Shown in pieces: positions 26,144 to 35,015 of a stretch of DNA of 64,000 nucleotides; the first letter of the stretch is position 1, and each line of letters starts with the position of its first letter. Position numbers and translations under genes: made by a program. Origin of the DNA: Dyadobacter sp. 50-39. Lineage in GTDB: Bacteria > Bacteroidota > Bacteroidia > Cytophagales > Spirosomataceae. Under the pieces are notes generated by a model. That model did no database searches. It was given only the letters and a program-made list of their open reading frames with translations, and was not told the DNA's origin. Location of the stretch: positions 868,001 through 932,000 of the forward strand of contig MKSR01000040.1 of the NCBI GenBank assembly GCA_001898145.1. The letters run 5' to 3'.

Positions 26144-27115
26144 CTATCGTTGCAGATAGGTACCGCCCACGATCGCACCCGGCGCAAAATGCGTGTTGAG
26201 TAAATCCATTTCCCCGCTGGTAAATGTGATACCCATGGCGTCCATGTTTTCGGGAAGCCGCACCCGGCGGCTCATGCTCACGAGCGGCATGATGTGCTCG
26301 CCTTGCGCATTTACCCAGGCAATTGCCAGCTGGGCCGGCGTGACGCCTTTTTCCCGGGCCATGTCTTTCAACACTTCCACGGTTGCCAGGTTTTTGATCA
26401 GGTTTTCACCCTGGAAACGCGGGAAATGGTGCTGGTAACTATCGGCAGGAAGCGGTGCCTTCATATCGCCGGTGAGCAATCCCTCTGCCGTATTGGCAAA
26501 TGCTACCACGCCGATGCCGAGCTCTTTCGCCGCCGGGAGCAAGTCGCTTTCGATTTGCCGGTCGGCCAGCGAGTACCCTATTTCCAATGCAGTTACAGGA
26601 TGGATGCTATGCGCCTTCCGCAGCTGTTCGGCGGTGATTTCGGAAACGCCCAGGTAACGGACTTTACCCTCCTGAATAAGGTCGGCGACCGTGCCGATCA
26701 CATCTTCCACCGGCACGCTCCCGTCCAGCCTGCACGGCTGGTAAAGATCGATGGTGTCGATACCCAGCCGAACGAGTGAATAGTTGATGAAGTTCTTGAT
26801 AGCCACCGGGCGGAGATCCAGGCCCAGCCATTGATTGTTGTAAAAAATAGCGCCGAACTTGACACTGATAAACGCCTCCTCGCGGCGGCCTTTGATTGCC
26901 CTGCCCACCAGCATTTCGTTGTGGCCCGCGCCATAAAAATCGCCGGTGTTGAGAAAGTTAATGCCATTGTCGAGCGCGGCATGAATGGTGGCAATGCTTT
27001 CGGACTCGTCGCTGCCTGCACTGCCCCATACGGGCGACATGCGCATGCAACCTAATCCCAGTTTGGAAACGAGCGGCCCGTTCTGGCCAAGTCTTATTTT
27101 GTTGATCGTCGTCAT
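26144..27115 (-). CDS. Aldo/keto reductase
   Basis: A 323-residue (beta/alpha)8 oxidoreductase. The N-terminus LGQNGPLVSKLGLGCMRM and the NFLNTGDFYGAGHNEMLVGRAIKG segment hold the catalytic Asp and Tyr, followed by the Lys in FISVKFGA. Further family features are LVRLGIDTIDLYQPCRLD, GVSEITAEQLRKAH, and AREKGVTPAQLAIAWV. It is close to the plant-type or YajO-like potassium-channel-beta subgroup. ATG 27115 is chosen because the residues upstream of MTTINKIRLG are not conserved. It reduces carbonyls with NADPH; the physiological substrate is unknown. It may be co-transcribed with the AraC gene downstream. Confidence 0.9.
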   Translation of the reverse strand: MTTINKIRLGQNGPLVSKLGLGCMRMSPVWGSAGSDESESIATIHAALDNGINFLNTGDFYGAGHNEMLVGRAIKGRREEAFISVKFGAIFYNNQWLGLDLRPVAIKNFINYSLVRLGIDTIDLYQPCRLDGSVPVEDVIGTVADLIQEGKVRYLGVSEITAEQLRKAHSIHPVTALEIGYSLADRQIESDLLPAAKELGIGVVAFANTAEGLLTGDMKAPLPADSYQHHFPRFQGENLIKNLATVEVLKDMAREKGVTPAQLAIAWVNAQGEHIMPLVSMSRRVRLPENMDAMGITFTSGEMDLLNTHFAPGAIVGGTYLQR

Positions 27116-27221
27116 CTTTTTGTTGTTGATTTTACGGATACAAAGATGACGCCTTGCCGCCGCTGAGCGATTTCGCCCACGGCTCAAATAACTTGCTTGT
27201 ACGGATCAGCCGGCGTTCGGC

Positions 27222-29348
27222 CTACCCCGGGAAAATTTTGCTGATCATCCGCCCGATCTCGACAAAATCGTCGTGGTTACTGACGGACCGCTTCTCGGTT
27301 TCGTCGGTGTTTTGCTGAGAGAATGGATAAATGAGCAGAAAATTGTTCGCCAATGCATACTGGTTCAGGAAGTCGGGGGTAAGGCCCATGCGCGGAAAAA
27401 AGGACGCCATTCCCCGTTTGGCCATGAACAGTATAAGCCCCTCGTCGGCCGTCATGGCAGTGGCCGCCTGTTCGGCCTCGCCCCAGTAGTCGATCGGGTG
27501 CAGCGACATTTCGATGGCCGATTTCCCTGCCACCCTTTCGATAATGCGGATGATCGGGGCACTGGTGTAAAAAGCCATTTCCGAACCCGACGATTTCCCG
27601 ATATTCCATACGCGGAGCAGTGCATGAAAGAAACCCGGCTCCTTGTCCGCTCTCGGCGGGATTAATACAATGTGTTTTTTGATAGTCGAAATGGGTTGGG
27701 CCGCGTGGTAGATCAGCGTATTGACCTGTTCATTTTGCAGATAGCCATTGGTCAGGTTGTACACAAAAGAAGGCGTAAGGCCCTGGTCGGGCTGCAACGA
27801 GAGAATCAGGTCGGTGATTTTCTGTTCCTTGATCACATTACTGATCCCCGTGGCCACGTCGCTGTCGTACCGCGTAAGGGGCCGCAGCTGCACATCGGCG
27901 GCCGCAGCGGTGGTAACGGCCGCATGCAGCGTTTTTTCCGCATTCTTCACCGACGATTCGTTTTTCTCGTCGTTGATCACATTCAATGCGAACAGCCTGT
28001 CCCGGTTGTGCGCCGCCTTGATCAGCAAACCCAGGTTTACCGACTTCTCCACGGTCTCTTCGTAGTTGACGGCGATCAGAATATTTTCAGATTCCGGATT
28101 TGCACCCGTTGCCATCGCCTCATTATCGGCCTCCGCAATCTTTACCGCGCTGGACATCGAGACGAACGACGAAACCGTACAGGAAACAAGGATCAGCAAG
28201 ATGCTGCCATTGAGCACGTGCTCACTCAGCAAACGGACCGGTTCACCGGTATCGGTCTCTGAAAGGATAATGTTGTAGCCGACCATCACTGCCGCCAGCG
28301 TTGCCGCCGCCGATGCCGAACTCAATCCGAAAATGACCATTCCTTCGTCCGTCGTGAGCCTGAAAGTCTTTTGCGTCACCACAGCGGCCAGGTACTTCCC
28401 GCCAATGGAGGCAACAAGCATCACCGCCGCCACAACCAGCGTTTCCAGGCTTTTGAAAAAGACGGTAAAATCGATCAGCATTCCCACGCTGATCAGGAAA
28501 AAGGGAATGAAAATAGCGTTACCGACAAATTCCACGCGGTTCATCAGCGCGGAAGTATGCGGGATTAGCCTGTTGAGGGCCAGCCCGGCAAAGAATGCCC
28601 CGATAATCGCTTCTATCCCGGCCAGTTCAGCCAATACCGCGGCCAGGTAGATCATCACCAGCACAAATATGTACTGGGAGATCTTGTCATCGACTTTTTT
28701 GAAAAACCACCTGCCGATGATCGGAAAAACAAATAGTACCGTGAGACTGAATGCGGTCACTGAAAACCCGAGTCCCAGCCAGAATGCACTGTTCACCTCC
28801 CCTTGCGTCATACCCACCACCACGGCGAGTACCAGCAGGGACAGGACGTCCGTCAGCATCGTTCCGCCTACGGTGATGTTCACCGCGAGGTTTTTGGCAA
28901 TACCCATTTTACTCACCAGCGGGTAGGAAATGAGGGTATGTGAAGAAAAAAGGCTCGCAAACAGCACCGACGTGAGCATCGGAAAATGCAGCACGTAGAG
29001 CCCGCCCAGCATGCCCAGAACAAAGGGTACGGCAAATGTGAATATGGTGAACGTGATGCTCTTGCCCATATTCTTCTTGAAATCGCCCATATCGATTTCA
29101 AGTCCGGCCAGGAACATGATGTACAGCAGCCCCGTGGTACCGGTCACCACCACGCTGCTGTCGCGGGAAAGCAGGTTCAGGCCATTGGGCCCTACCACTG
29201 CACCGGCGATGAGCAGCCCCAGCAAATGCGGGACTTTGATTTTATTGAGCAAAAGCGGCGCACCGAGGATAATGATCAGTTCGAGCAGAAACTTCAATAC
29301 CGGATCTTCGATCGGTAAACTGCCGATGTGGATGTTGAGCAGCGGCAT
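27222..29348 (-). CDS. CPA2-type cation:proton antiporter with UspA-like tail
   Basis: A 708-residue protein. Residues 1 to about 400 form 12 or so membrane spans of the Kef/NapA-like CPA2 family, with ELAGIEAIIGAFFAGLALNRL as the typical core motif. Residues from about 420 to the end (ENILIAVNYEETVEKSVNLG, then IVLIPPRADKEPGF) look like tandem universal-stress-protein domains on the cytoplasmic side, which often bind nucleotides and gate transport. The start at 29348 (MPLLNIHIGSL) is chosen because the frame further upstream overlaps the lipoprotein gene and is not family-like. The ATG lies 2 bases after the stop of the upstream lipoprotein gene, so they form an operon. The role is probably Na+ or K+/H+ exchange. 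Confidence 0.88.
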   Translation of the reverse strand: MPLLNIHIGSLPIEDPVLKFLLELIIILGAPLLLNKIKVPHLLGLLIAGAVVGPNGLNLLSRDSSVVVTGTTGLLYIMFLAGLEIDMGDFKKNMGKSITFTIFTFAVPFVLGMLGGLYVLHFPMLTSVLFASLFSSHTLISYPLVSKMGIAKNLAVNITVGGTMLTDVLSLLVLAVVVGMTQGEVNSAFWLGLGFSVTAFSLTVLFVFPIIGRWFFKKVDDKISQYIFVLVMIYLAAVLAELAGIEAIIGAFFAGLALNRLIPHTSALMNRVEFVGNAIFIPFFLISVGMLIDFTVFFKSLETLVVAAVMLVASIGGKYLAAVVTQKTFRLTTDEGMVIFGLSSASAAATLAAVMVGYNIILSETDTGEPVRLLSEHVLNGSILLILVSCTVSSFVSMSSAVKIAEADNEAMATGANPESENILIAVNYEETVEKSVNLGLLIKAAHNRDRLFALNVINDEKNESSVKNAEKTLHAAVTTAAAADVQLRPLTRYDSDVATGISNVIKEQKITDLILSLQPDQGLTPSFVYNLTNGYLQNEQVNTLIYHAAQPISTIKKHIVLIPPRADKEPGFFHALLRVWNIGKSSGSEMAFYTSAPIIRIIERVAGKSAIEMSLHPIDYWGEAEQAATAMTADEGLILFMAKRGMASFFPRMGLTPDFLNQYALANNFLLIYPFSQQNTDETEKRSVSNHDDFVEIGRMISKIFPG

Positions 29349-29350
29349 AA

Positions 29351-29926
29351 TCAGCGGTTGGTTAATCGGTTCAGCTCGATGGAAAATTTCGCGGTGCAGG
29401 CCTTGTCGATGACAGCCGTTTGCATTCCTTTGATGAGATTCTTGCTGTCCCGACCCAGTTCGACGGTCAGTTCCTGGTTTTTGCTGGCCGAAGAATCGCT
29501 GGCGTAACGGAGCTGAATGCTGGTGCTGTCGTATTTCGCAGCAAACACGCACACCACTTTGTTATTATTGATCACACGGGTGTAAAGTCCGGTGGAATCA
29601 CTCACAAATTCCCAGGTATTGGAACGCAGGTCGCCGATCACGTAATCGCTGCAATTGGATTCGCGGCAAACCGATTTGCAGCTCCATAGGCCGGCGATGT
29701 CGTCGGGCCAGCGCTGGATGACCACCGCCGTGTCCCGCTTCGTAAACAGGCTGTCGCGCATCCGCAGAAGCGACTGATAATCTGCTTCTTTGAGCGCAAA
29801 CTCTTTCTCCCGCGTAAGGATACGCTGCTCGCGCGATTCGAGCTCGCGTTCTTTTTGGCTATCCTGGCACCCGCAAAGGAGCACCGGGATGAACAGGAAG
29901 AAGAGAAGGTATTGGTGAAGGGCCAT
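29351..29926 (-). CDS. Hypothetical lipoprotein with coiled-coil N-terminus
   Basis: A 191-residue lipoprotein with signal peptide MALHQYLLFFLFIPVLLCGC (lipobox LLCGC, Cys at about 20). A charged coiled coil follows (about 22-60, SQKERELESREQRILTRE), then a beta-rich domain (about 70-191) with Cys residues in WSCKSVCRESNCSDYV. No family is recognised. It is the first gene of a likely two-gene operon with the antiporter and 98 bases downstream of the ClC gene on the same strand, so all three may be linked to ion balance. Confidence 0.7.
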   Translation of the reverse strand: MALHQYLLFFLFIPVLLCGCQDSQKERELESREQRILTREKEFALKEADYQSLLRMRDSLFTKRDTAVVIQRWPDDIAGLWSCKSVCRESNCSDYVIGDLRSNTWEFVSDSTGLYTRVINNNKVVCVFAAKYDSTSIQLRYASDSSASKNQELTVELGRDSKNLIKGMQTAVIDKACTAKFSIELNRLTNR

Positions 29927-30024
29927 AGCACGTAGTTGAGGTAAAAAGGCAAGGCAATGCAGCCTGCATAGGGTGGATTATGGCCAGGCAAGTTAAAAAA
30001 GTATTCCTTTAAACAAAGACAAAA

Positions 30025-31872
30025 TCAACCCGAATGCGCTTGCAGCAGGCTCCGGTAGCGATCGAGCAGCCTCGATTTGGCGATGAACCCAATGTACCTT
30101 CCCCGGGGGTCCGCCACGGGCAAATGCCACGCGCCCGTCTGGTCAAATTTGCTGACGATCCTGGCAACAGGCTCGGTTTCGGATACGGTTGCCAGGGGTT
30201 CCCGCATCAGCGATGCCACCGATAGGCCCGCTTCACCACCCGACGCGAACAGGTATGGATGCAGCTCTTTAACAAAGATTATCCCCCGTAAAATACCTTC
30301 GTTGTCCACCACCGCCATATGGTTATGCCGGTTCTCGTGCAGTGCCTCTACAAAATCATCAAAAGGCAGGTCGATGTTGACGACGGGTACGTCGCGGTCA
30401 ATAAAATCCAGCGTATTCAGCTGTGAAAGCAGGTTCCGGTCGTGTTCCCTCGTAAAAATTTTCCCCTCGTCGGCCAGCCTTTTCAAATCCGGCGAAATAG
30501 TGGAGAACCATTTGGAAATCAGGAACGACATCACGCCTACCACCATCAGCGGGATAAACAGGTCATAACCCGAGCTCGACTCGGCGATCAGGAATATGGC
30601 CGTGAGGGGGGCGTAAAGCACGCCGCTCATCACGCCGGCCATTCCTACCAGCACGAGGTTAGCGACCGGAACGCCGGAAACACCGATGAAATTACAGAAC
30701 AATGCAAACACAAACCCGAGCGTACCGCCTGCGAAAAGCGAAGGCGCGAAGTTGCCGCCGTTGCCGCCGCTGAAAATGGTGATCGAACTCGCAAACGCTT
30801 TCAAAATGCATACGATGGTCAGAAAAACGACGACCGCCCAGCGCTGTCCGCCGACAACGCCGAAAAAGCTATTTTGCATCAGCTCCCCTACCTGCCCGTT
30901 CACCAGCGCCTTCACCGTTTCATAGCCTTCCCCGAAAAGCGGCGGGTAGAGCACGCAAAGTACGGACAACATCGCCCCGCCTATCATGGCTTTTCTCAGC
31001 CGGCCCCCTTTCAGGCGTGCAAAAAACCGCTCCACCTGGTGCCCAATCACCACAAAGTACCGGGCGTAAAGTCCACACAAAACTCCAAGCACAAGGTAAA
31101 ACGGCAGATTGTGGTAGTTGAACGGATGGCGGCTGCTGAAATGGAACAGCGTCTCCTCGTTGAGCAGCATCCGCGACAGTACATTCCCGCAAACGGCAGC
31201 CAGTACGAGCGGAATAAAATCGGTAAACACGACCCCTGTGAGCAGGATCTCGACGGCGAACATCATCCCGGCAATGGGCGCATTGAAGGCCGAGGCGATC
31301 CCCGCCGTAGCCCCGGCGGCCAGCAGCAATGTGCGCTCGCGGTAATCGAGTTTGTAGGCCTGAGCGAAATTGGACCCGATCGCCGAGCCGGTGACCGCGA
31401 TAGGGCTTTCCAGTCCCGCAGACCCACCAAGTCCCACTGTAATAGCACTTTGCACCACCTGCGAGTACATCTTCACCGGAGCGACAATACTGGAATTCTG
31501 TGCGATCTCGTGCAGGATCGCCGGTATACCCTTGCGATCGTTGCCGCCGAAGAACAGGATCACAACAATGGACGTGAGCACGATCCCGAGAAACGGGAAC
31601 ACGGCATAGAAAAGGATCTGCGTCTCGAAATGTACCCGGTGGGTAATCGCGTTATGGATAGCATGGACCAGCGATTTGAGCACTACCCCGGCCAGCCCCG
31701 CGCTGCAACCCACCAATATCCCGGACAAGATCATGAACTGAGACCTGCTAAGAATGTCTTTAAGCCAAAAAATAATGATTTCGTACAGCTTGAACTTTCT
31801 TAAACTGTACGAAGTCAGCCGCTTTCTGAATCTCAGAAATGAGTGGAATTTCTTAATTGTCGCTTGTTTCAC
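30025..31872 (-). CDS. ClC-family chloride channel/antiporter with CBS pair
   Basis: A 615-residue membrane protein. The ClC core (about 45-450) shows GLGGSAGLESPIAVTGSAIGS, equivalent to the GREGP gating-glutamate motif (here GLESP), and GNGGNFAPSLFAGGTLG, equivalent to GIFAP. About ten hydrophobic helices are visible. The C-terminus (about 490-610) is a CBS pair, with NHMAVVDNEGILRGIIF and WHLPVADPRGRYIGFI. The frame stays open upstream to a TTG at 31962; GTG 31872 is chosen because the next residues (KQATIKKFHSF) lead directly into the amphipathic first helix. The family moves Cl- by channel or Cl-/H+ exchange. Confidence 0.9.
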   Translation of the reverse strand: MKQATIKKFHSFLRFRKRLTSYSLRKFKLYEIIIFWLKDILSRSQFMILSGILVGCSAGLAGVVLKSLVHAIHNAITHRVHFETQILFYAVFPFLGIVLTSIVVILFFGGNDRKGIPAILHEIAQNSSIVAPVKMYSQVVQSAITVGLGGSAGLESPIAVTGSAIGSNFAQAYKLDYRERTLLLAAGATAGIASAFNAPIAGMMFAVEILLTGVVFTDFIPLVLAAVCGNVLSRMLLNEETLFHFSSRHPFNYHNLPFYLVLGVLCGLYARYFVVIGHQVERFFARLKGGRLRKAMIGGAMLSVLCVLYPPLFGEGYETVKALVNGQVGELMQNSFFGVVGGQRWAVVVFLTIVCILKAFASSITIFSGGNGGNFAPSLFAGGTLGFVFALFCNFIGVSGVPVANLVLVGMAGVMSGVLYAPLTAIFLIAESSSGYDLFIPLMVVGVMSFLISKWFSTISPDLKRLADEGKIFTREHDRNLLSQLNTLDFIDRDVPVVNIDLPFDDFVEALHENRHNHMAVVDNEGILRGIIFVKELHPYLFASGGEAGLSVASLMREPLATVSETEPVARIVSKFDQTGAWHLPVADPRGRYIGFIAKSRLLDRYRSLLQAHSG

Positions 31873-31944
31873 AATGTCAGCCTGGTCTCCTTTACAATAC
31901 GCCCCGGTTAGCCGGTTTAAAGTAAACGTAAAAATCCGGGCCGC

Positions 31945-31972
31945 GCAACGTTTGCCGGGCAACGTTTGCCGC
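31945..31972. repeat. 14-bp tandem duplication upstream of the ClC gene
   Basis: GCAACGTTTGCCGG at 31945-31958 is followed at once by GCAACGTTTGCCGC at 31959-31972. The pair lies in the short gap between the ClC start and the end of the Dabb gene. Its role is unknown; it could be slippage or a regulator site. Confidence 0.45.
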
Positions 31973-31993
31973 GCAATCCCACATCAAAATCGC

Positions 31994-32407
31994 CTATACA
32001 TCCATCGCGTCGTACACGATCACTTTGTCCCACAGGTGGCTGCAATCCTTGATGAATTTCTGGTGGATCGGATGGTCCTGGTAGCTCGCCTGCCCGGCAA
32101 GGTCTTCAAAAAACATCAGTTCGGACACCGCCCAGCTGTTGTCCACGACGTCCCTTTTTTCCGTGCTCGCCACCACGCCAATGCGAAGTTCCTTGATCGC
32201 CTCGATTTTGCGGAGCGTTTTCAAGCCTTCGATGATCCGGTCACGATCCGCTGTCGATCCGGGGTTTTTGAGCCAGAAAAACACATGGTGCACCAATGGC
32301 GTTTTGCTTTTCCGGGGAGCAGCCGGTGCCGCAGCCACCGAAGCAGCCGCGCCGGCTGCCAGCGTAACCGAGCTGGCTAGAAATTTACGACGGGTATTGT
32401 TGTTCAT
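31994..32407 (-). CDS. Tat-exported Dabb (stress-responsive A/B barrel) protein
   Basis: A 137-residue protein. The N-terminus MNNNTRRKFLASSVTLAAGAA is a twin-arginine signal (RRKFLA), followed by an Ala-rich stretch. The remaining 100 residues are a Dabb ferredoxin-like barrel: LVHHVFFWLKNPGSTADRD at the start, then IGVVASTEKRDVVDNSWAVSELMFF, and HPIHQKFIKDCSHLWDKVIVYD at the end. The ATG at 32407 gives the Tat signal; an earlier in-frame ATG at 32461 would bury it. Dabb proteins are dimeric with varied or unknown roles. It is on the same strand as the ClC gene, 121 bases upstream. Confidence 0.85.
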   Translation of the reverse strand: MNNNTRRKFLASSVTLAAGAAASVAAAPAAPRKSKTPLVHHVFFWLKNPGSTADRDRIIEGLKTLRKIEAIKELRIGVVASTEKRDVVDNSWAVSELMFFEDLAGQASYQDHPIHQKFIKDCSHLWDKVIVYDAMDV

Positions 32408-32752
32408 TGTAAATGTTGAGATATAATGAAGAATAAAAATGGCTTGTTTGATGCCCATCAAGGCGTCCTGAGATGTCGTTATCCTGATGAGGCGAGCGAA
32501 GATAGGAAGGAAAGCCCGCTACTGAAAGCGCAAAGCATATTTCCGGAATCGGGGCCACCCGGATTTCTGCTAACGGGAGCAATCGCGACGTCAGGCTTCG
32601 ATTTTCCACCGGTCCAATCCCAGAAATAAACCGCATCCGACTGATAATCATCATCATGGAGTAGAAACGGGTTACACGTAACTTTCGAAGCAAATTCCGG
32701 TTACAAAACCCCGGGAAGCCAATCACAGTTAATCCCCATATCTAAAACTAAA
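32408..32752. other. Intergenic region between Dabb gene and AT-rich cassette
   Basis: These 345 bases separate two divergent transcripts. I find no convincing gene or hairpin. A TAACTTTC at 32679-32686 is one base off the TAnnTTTG -7 consensus and could serve the gene at 32753. Confidence 0.4.
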
Positions 32753-32887
32753 ATGATGAGCGAAGAACAGGACCTCCAAAATGAAGAAGTAAAAATCACT
32801 GATAATGAAGTTGTTGACTCGATAGAAGAGAATCCAAAAGTCAGTTTTGTTGCCAAGGAAGCCGATCCTTTGAGAATTGAAGCGTAA
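32753..32887 (+). CDS. Small acidic 44-residue peptide
   Basis: ATGATGAGC at 32753 opens a 44-codon frame ending in TAA at 32885-32887. The product is strongly acidic (MMSEEQDLQNEEVKITDNE at the start, then VVDSIEENPK, and VSFVAKEADPLRIEA at the end), with no Cys, Trp, Gly or hydrophobic segment. Base use is AT-richer than the surroundings and matches the next two genes, which follow at 22 bases and then by overlap. Its function is unknown. Candidates are a regulatory or inhibitor peptide, or an acidic leader-like peptide, but no maturation gene is seen. Confidence 0.5.
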   Translation: MMSEEQDLQNEEVKITDNEVVDSIEENPKVSFVAKEADPLRIEA

Positions 32888-32909
32888 ACCATCTAAAATC
32901 TATCTCAGT

Positions 32910-33155
32910 ATGAAGCAGTTCTTTTACTCCCTGGACAAAACAAATCAGAGGATCCTGGTTGTATCGTTTTCAATTTGCATTGTATTATTAAGTGCAAGTG
33001 GTCTAATGCTGACTGTTTCCAAGGCTCTGGCGAGCCATGGCAATGGAGCGGCACCGGACATCATAGGTGTCGGTTGCGACAATTCTTTCGCTTATTACTA
33101 TGATGCTTTTGGTGAGCTTAGAAGGCAGCCGCTAAATGAAGCCAAAAATCGATAA
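32910..33155 (+). CDS. Small protein with one N-terminal membrane segment
   Basis: An 81-residue protein. Residues 1-14 are polar (MKQFFYSLDKTNQR), about 15-40 form a hydrophobic span (ILVVSFSICIVLLSASGLML), and the rest (ASHGNGAAPDIIGVGCDNSF) is a polar tail that would be extracytoplasmic with one Cys. It could be a signal anchor or a secretion signal. No family is recognised. It overlaps the next gene by 20 bases, which suggests translational coupling. ATG 32910 is preferred over one at 32877 that overlaps the upstream peptide gene. Confidence 0.55.
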   Translation: MKQFFYSLDKTNQRILVVSFSICIVLLSASGLMLTVSKALASHGNGAAPDIIGVGCDNSFAYYYDAFGELRRQPLNEAKNR

Positions 33156-33837
33156 TGCAGCTTTTTCGCAGGATTCGAGCCGGCTGATATTACCGTTTGG
33201 TTTTCAAAACAATACTATACAGCACGCCATTGTATCCAGCCCACACCAGAAATCATTTTTTATCCTGAGAATATTCGAAGATTCAGACATCATGTATCTC
33301 GATATTAATAACAAGGATGAAATCGGATCGATTGAAAAAATTTCCCAAGTCATCAAAACGCATCGCGGAAATGTTCTGACCGGAACTGCTCAAATCGAAA
33401 GCTTCTCCGGAACATCCTGCCACTATTATGTATTGATCCAGTGCGATCCCAATGAGTCAGTCAATATATTAAAGGGCTTATCACTCATCGAGCAAGTACC
33501 AAGGATTATTGTATATAACTGCTCGCCCAAGAACAGGTCTGAGATTGATGCCCAGCTTCGCAATTTCCCCAAAATTGAAATTGTTTCTAAAAATCGTGTC
33601 AAGGCATATCTCGCGCAGCGCTACCGGCGCTTTCTGGAAAGACATAACTTATCGAGGGAAAATATCATTAGTCAACTGGCAATGGGATTTATCATCTCCT
33701 TCTTCAAGCTATTGTTCTACGGCACTTCGTTAGCACTTGTCGTACTGCTGTCGAAAATCCTGTTAGCGATTGGAGTCAGATACTTTTTCGACTTTTCGGT
33801 TACCGAGGGAATCAAAGCATGGCTCGATTGGATGTAA
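33136..33837 (+). CDS. Unknown protein with C-terminal membrane segments
   Basis: A 233-residue protein. The soluble N-terminal part (about 1-170) mixes alpha and beta, with SFFILRIFEDSDIMYLDI, HYYVLIQCDPNESVN and IVYNCSPKNRSEIDAQ, and ends with a basic helix (KAYLAQRYRRFLERHN). Two hydrophobic stretches follow near 180-215 (MGFIISFFKLLFYGTSLALV, then LLSKILLAIGVRYFF). No signal peptide or known family is seen. It overlaps the previous small gene by 20 bases and ends 4 bases from the convergent sialidase gene. The AT-rich composition differs from both neighbours. Confidence 0.7.
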   Translation: MKPKIDNAAFSQDSSRLILPFGFQNNTIQHAIVSSPHQKSFFILRIFEDSDIMYLDINNKDEIGSIEKISQVIKTHRGNVLTGTAQIESFSGTSCHYYVLIQCDPNESVNILKGLSLIEQVPRIIVYNCSPKNRSEIDAQLRNFPKIEIVSKNRVKAYLAQRYRRFLERHNLSRENIISQLAMGFIISFFKLLFYGTSLALVVLLSKILLAIGVRYFFDFSVTEGIKAWLDWM

Positions 33838-33841
33838 CCCT

Positions 33842-35005
33842 CTACTCCGCCCAACTCAAATTCTTAAACACAATCCCCTTATACCCGTCCCGCTCATAAA
33901 TCACCCCAATTGTCCTTTTCCCTGTTTTCACAATATCCGAGTAGGCAGTAAAGTCCTTTTCGCCGGCTTTGCTTTGGTCTACGGGGTAGCTTTTCTTCCA
34001 GGTTTTGCCGTCGTCGAAGCTGATGCGTAGCGTCAGGTTGTCGCGGGATTGGGGGCTGGCTGCGTTGCAGAATGCGAGGATGTTTTTGCCTTTGCGCTTG
34101 CCGATGGTGAGGATGCTGCCCTGGCATACCGGGTCGGGCAGGTTGTGGTCGAAGAATGTGGTGTCCCACTTGGCGCCGCCGTCGGAGCTGAGGGCCACGA
34201 TCCGGGCACGGATGTCGCCCTTCTGGTTGCGTGCATTGAACATCAGCCGACCGCCGGAAAGCTCCGCGGCCGTCGATTCGTTGCCGCCTTCCACGGGCAC
34301 GGTTTCGCCGAGGTGGAATGTCTTACCATGGTCGTCGGTGTAGAATCCGTGGGCCTGGTAGTCGGTAAACTGCTTTTTAGGGTCACCGGCGCTGTGGTTG
34401 GCGGCGATGTAAATGCGGCCTTTGTATTTACCCTCGGTGAATTGCAGGCCGTGGCCGGGCGTGTTGGCATAGCTGCGCCAGTCTTCCGGAAAGTTGTAGG
34501 CCGCATTCACCGACGGTTGTTTGGGCCGGTGCGCCTGGGTGGTAATGTTCACCGGTTCACTCCAGGTCAGGCCATTGTCTGTCGAAGTTTTGTACCACAC
34601 CTCACGCAGGCCCTTGCCTTTCCTCACTTCGCCTTCGTGGTTGTTGCCGGTATTGAAAAACAGAAACAGCCGGCCTTTCGGAAAAGCCGGATCGGTGAGG
34701 TCCATGACAGGCGCGGGGTTACCTGCCTGCAAATCGTTGTAATCGGCTACTACCTGGATTCCGGACCAGGATTTGCCGCTGTCCTTGCTGCGCTTCATCA
34801 CAATGTCGATGTCCCCGAAATCGCCGCTCCCGCCTACCCTGCCTTCCGCAAATGCGAGCAGGTCGCCCGCAGGCGTAGCCACGATGGCGGGTATACGGAA
34901 AGATTTATAGCCGTCGTTCCCCGAGACAAAAACCGGGGTTTGCCCGATGGCCGCTACACTCACAACGATGAGTTTGAGAATCAAAATGGATTTTAATATA
35001 TTCAT
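33842..35005 (-). CDS. GH33 exo-alpha-sialidase
   Basis: A 387-residue exported sialidase with signal peptide MNILKSILILKLIVVSVAAIGQ. The arginine-binding motif is YKSFRIPAIV (FRIP). Asp-box repeats SKDSGKSWS, STDNGLTWSE, TDDHGKTFH, SSDGGAKWD and SFDDGKTWKK mark the blades of a six-bladed propeller. The catalytic Asp region is GGSGDFGDIDIVM and the Glu/Tyr end is GKRTIGVIYERDGY. It cleaves terminal sialic acids from glycans and feeds the lyase pathway encoded upstream in this operon. An alternative ATG at 35011 would add two residues. It is the last gene of the sialic acid operon. Confidence 0.93.
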   Translation of the reverse strand: MNILKSILILKLIVVSVAAIGQTPVFVSGNDGYKSFRIPAIVATPAGDLLAFAEGRVGGSGDFGDIDIVMKRSKDSGKSWSGIQVVADYNDLQAGNPAPVMDLTDPAFPKGRLFLFFNTGNNHEGEVRKGKGLREVWYKTSTDNGLTWSEPVNITTQAHRPKQPSVNAAYNFPEDWRSYANTPGHGLQFTEGKYKGRIYIAANHSAGDPKKQFTDYQAHGFYTDDHGKTFHLGETVPVEGGNESTAAELSGGRLMFNARNQKGDIRARIVALSSDGGAKWDTTFFDHNLPDPVCQGSILTIGKRKGKNILAFCNAASPQSRDNLTLRISFDDGKTWKKSYPVDQSKAGEKDFTAYSDIVKTGKRTIGVIYERDGYKGIVFKNLSWAE

Positions 35006-35015
35006 AATCAATATT

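Noticed and set aside
30442-31803. 453-codon open frame opposite the ClC gene
   Set aside because: The translated product is rich in Arg, His, Gln and Pro with no domain; the ClC protein on the other strand is unambiguous.
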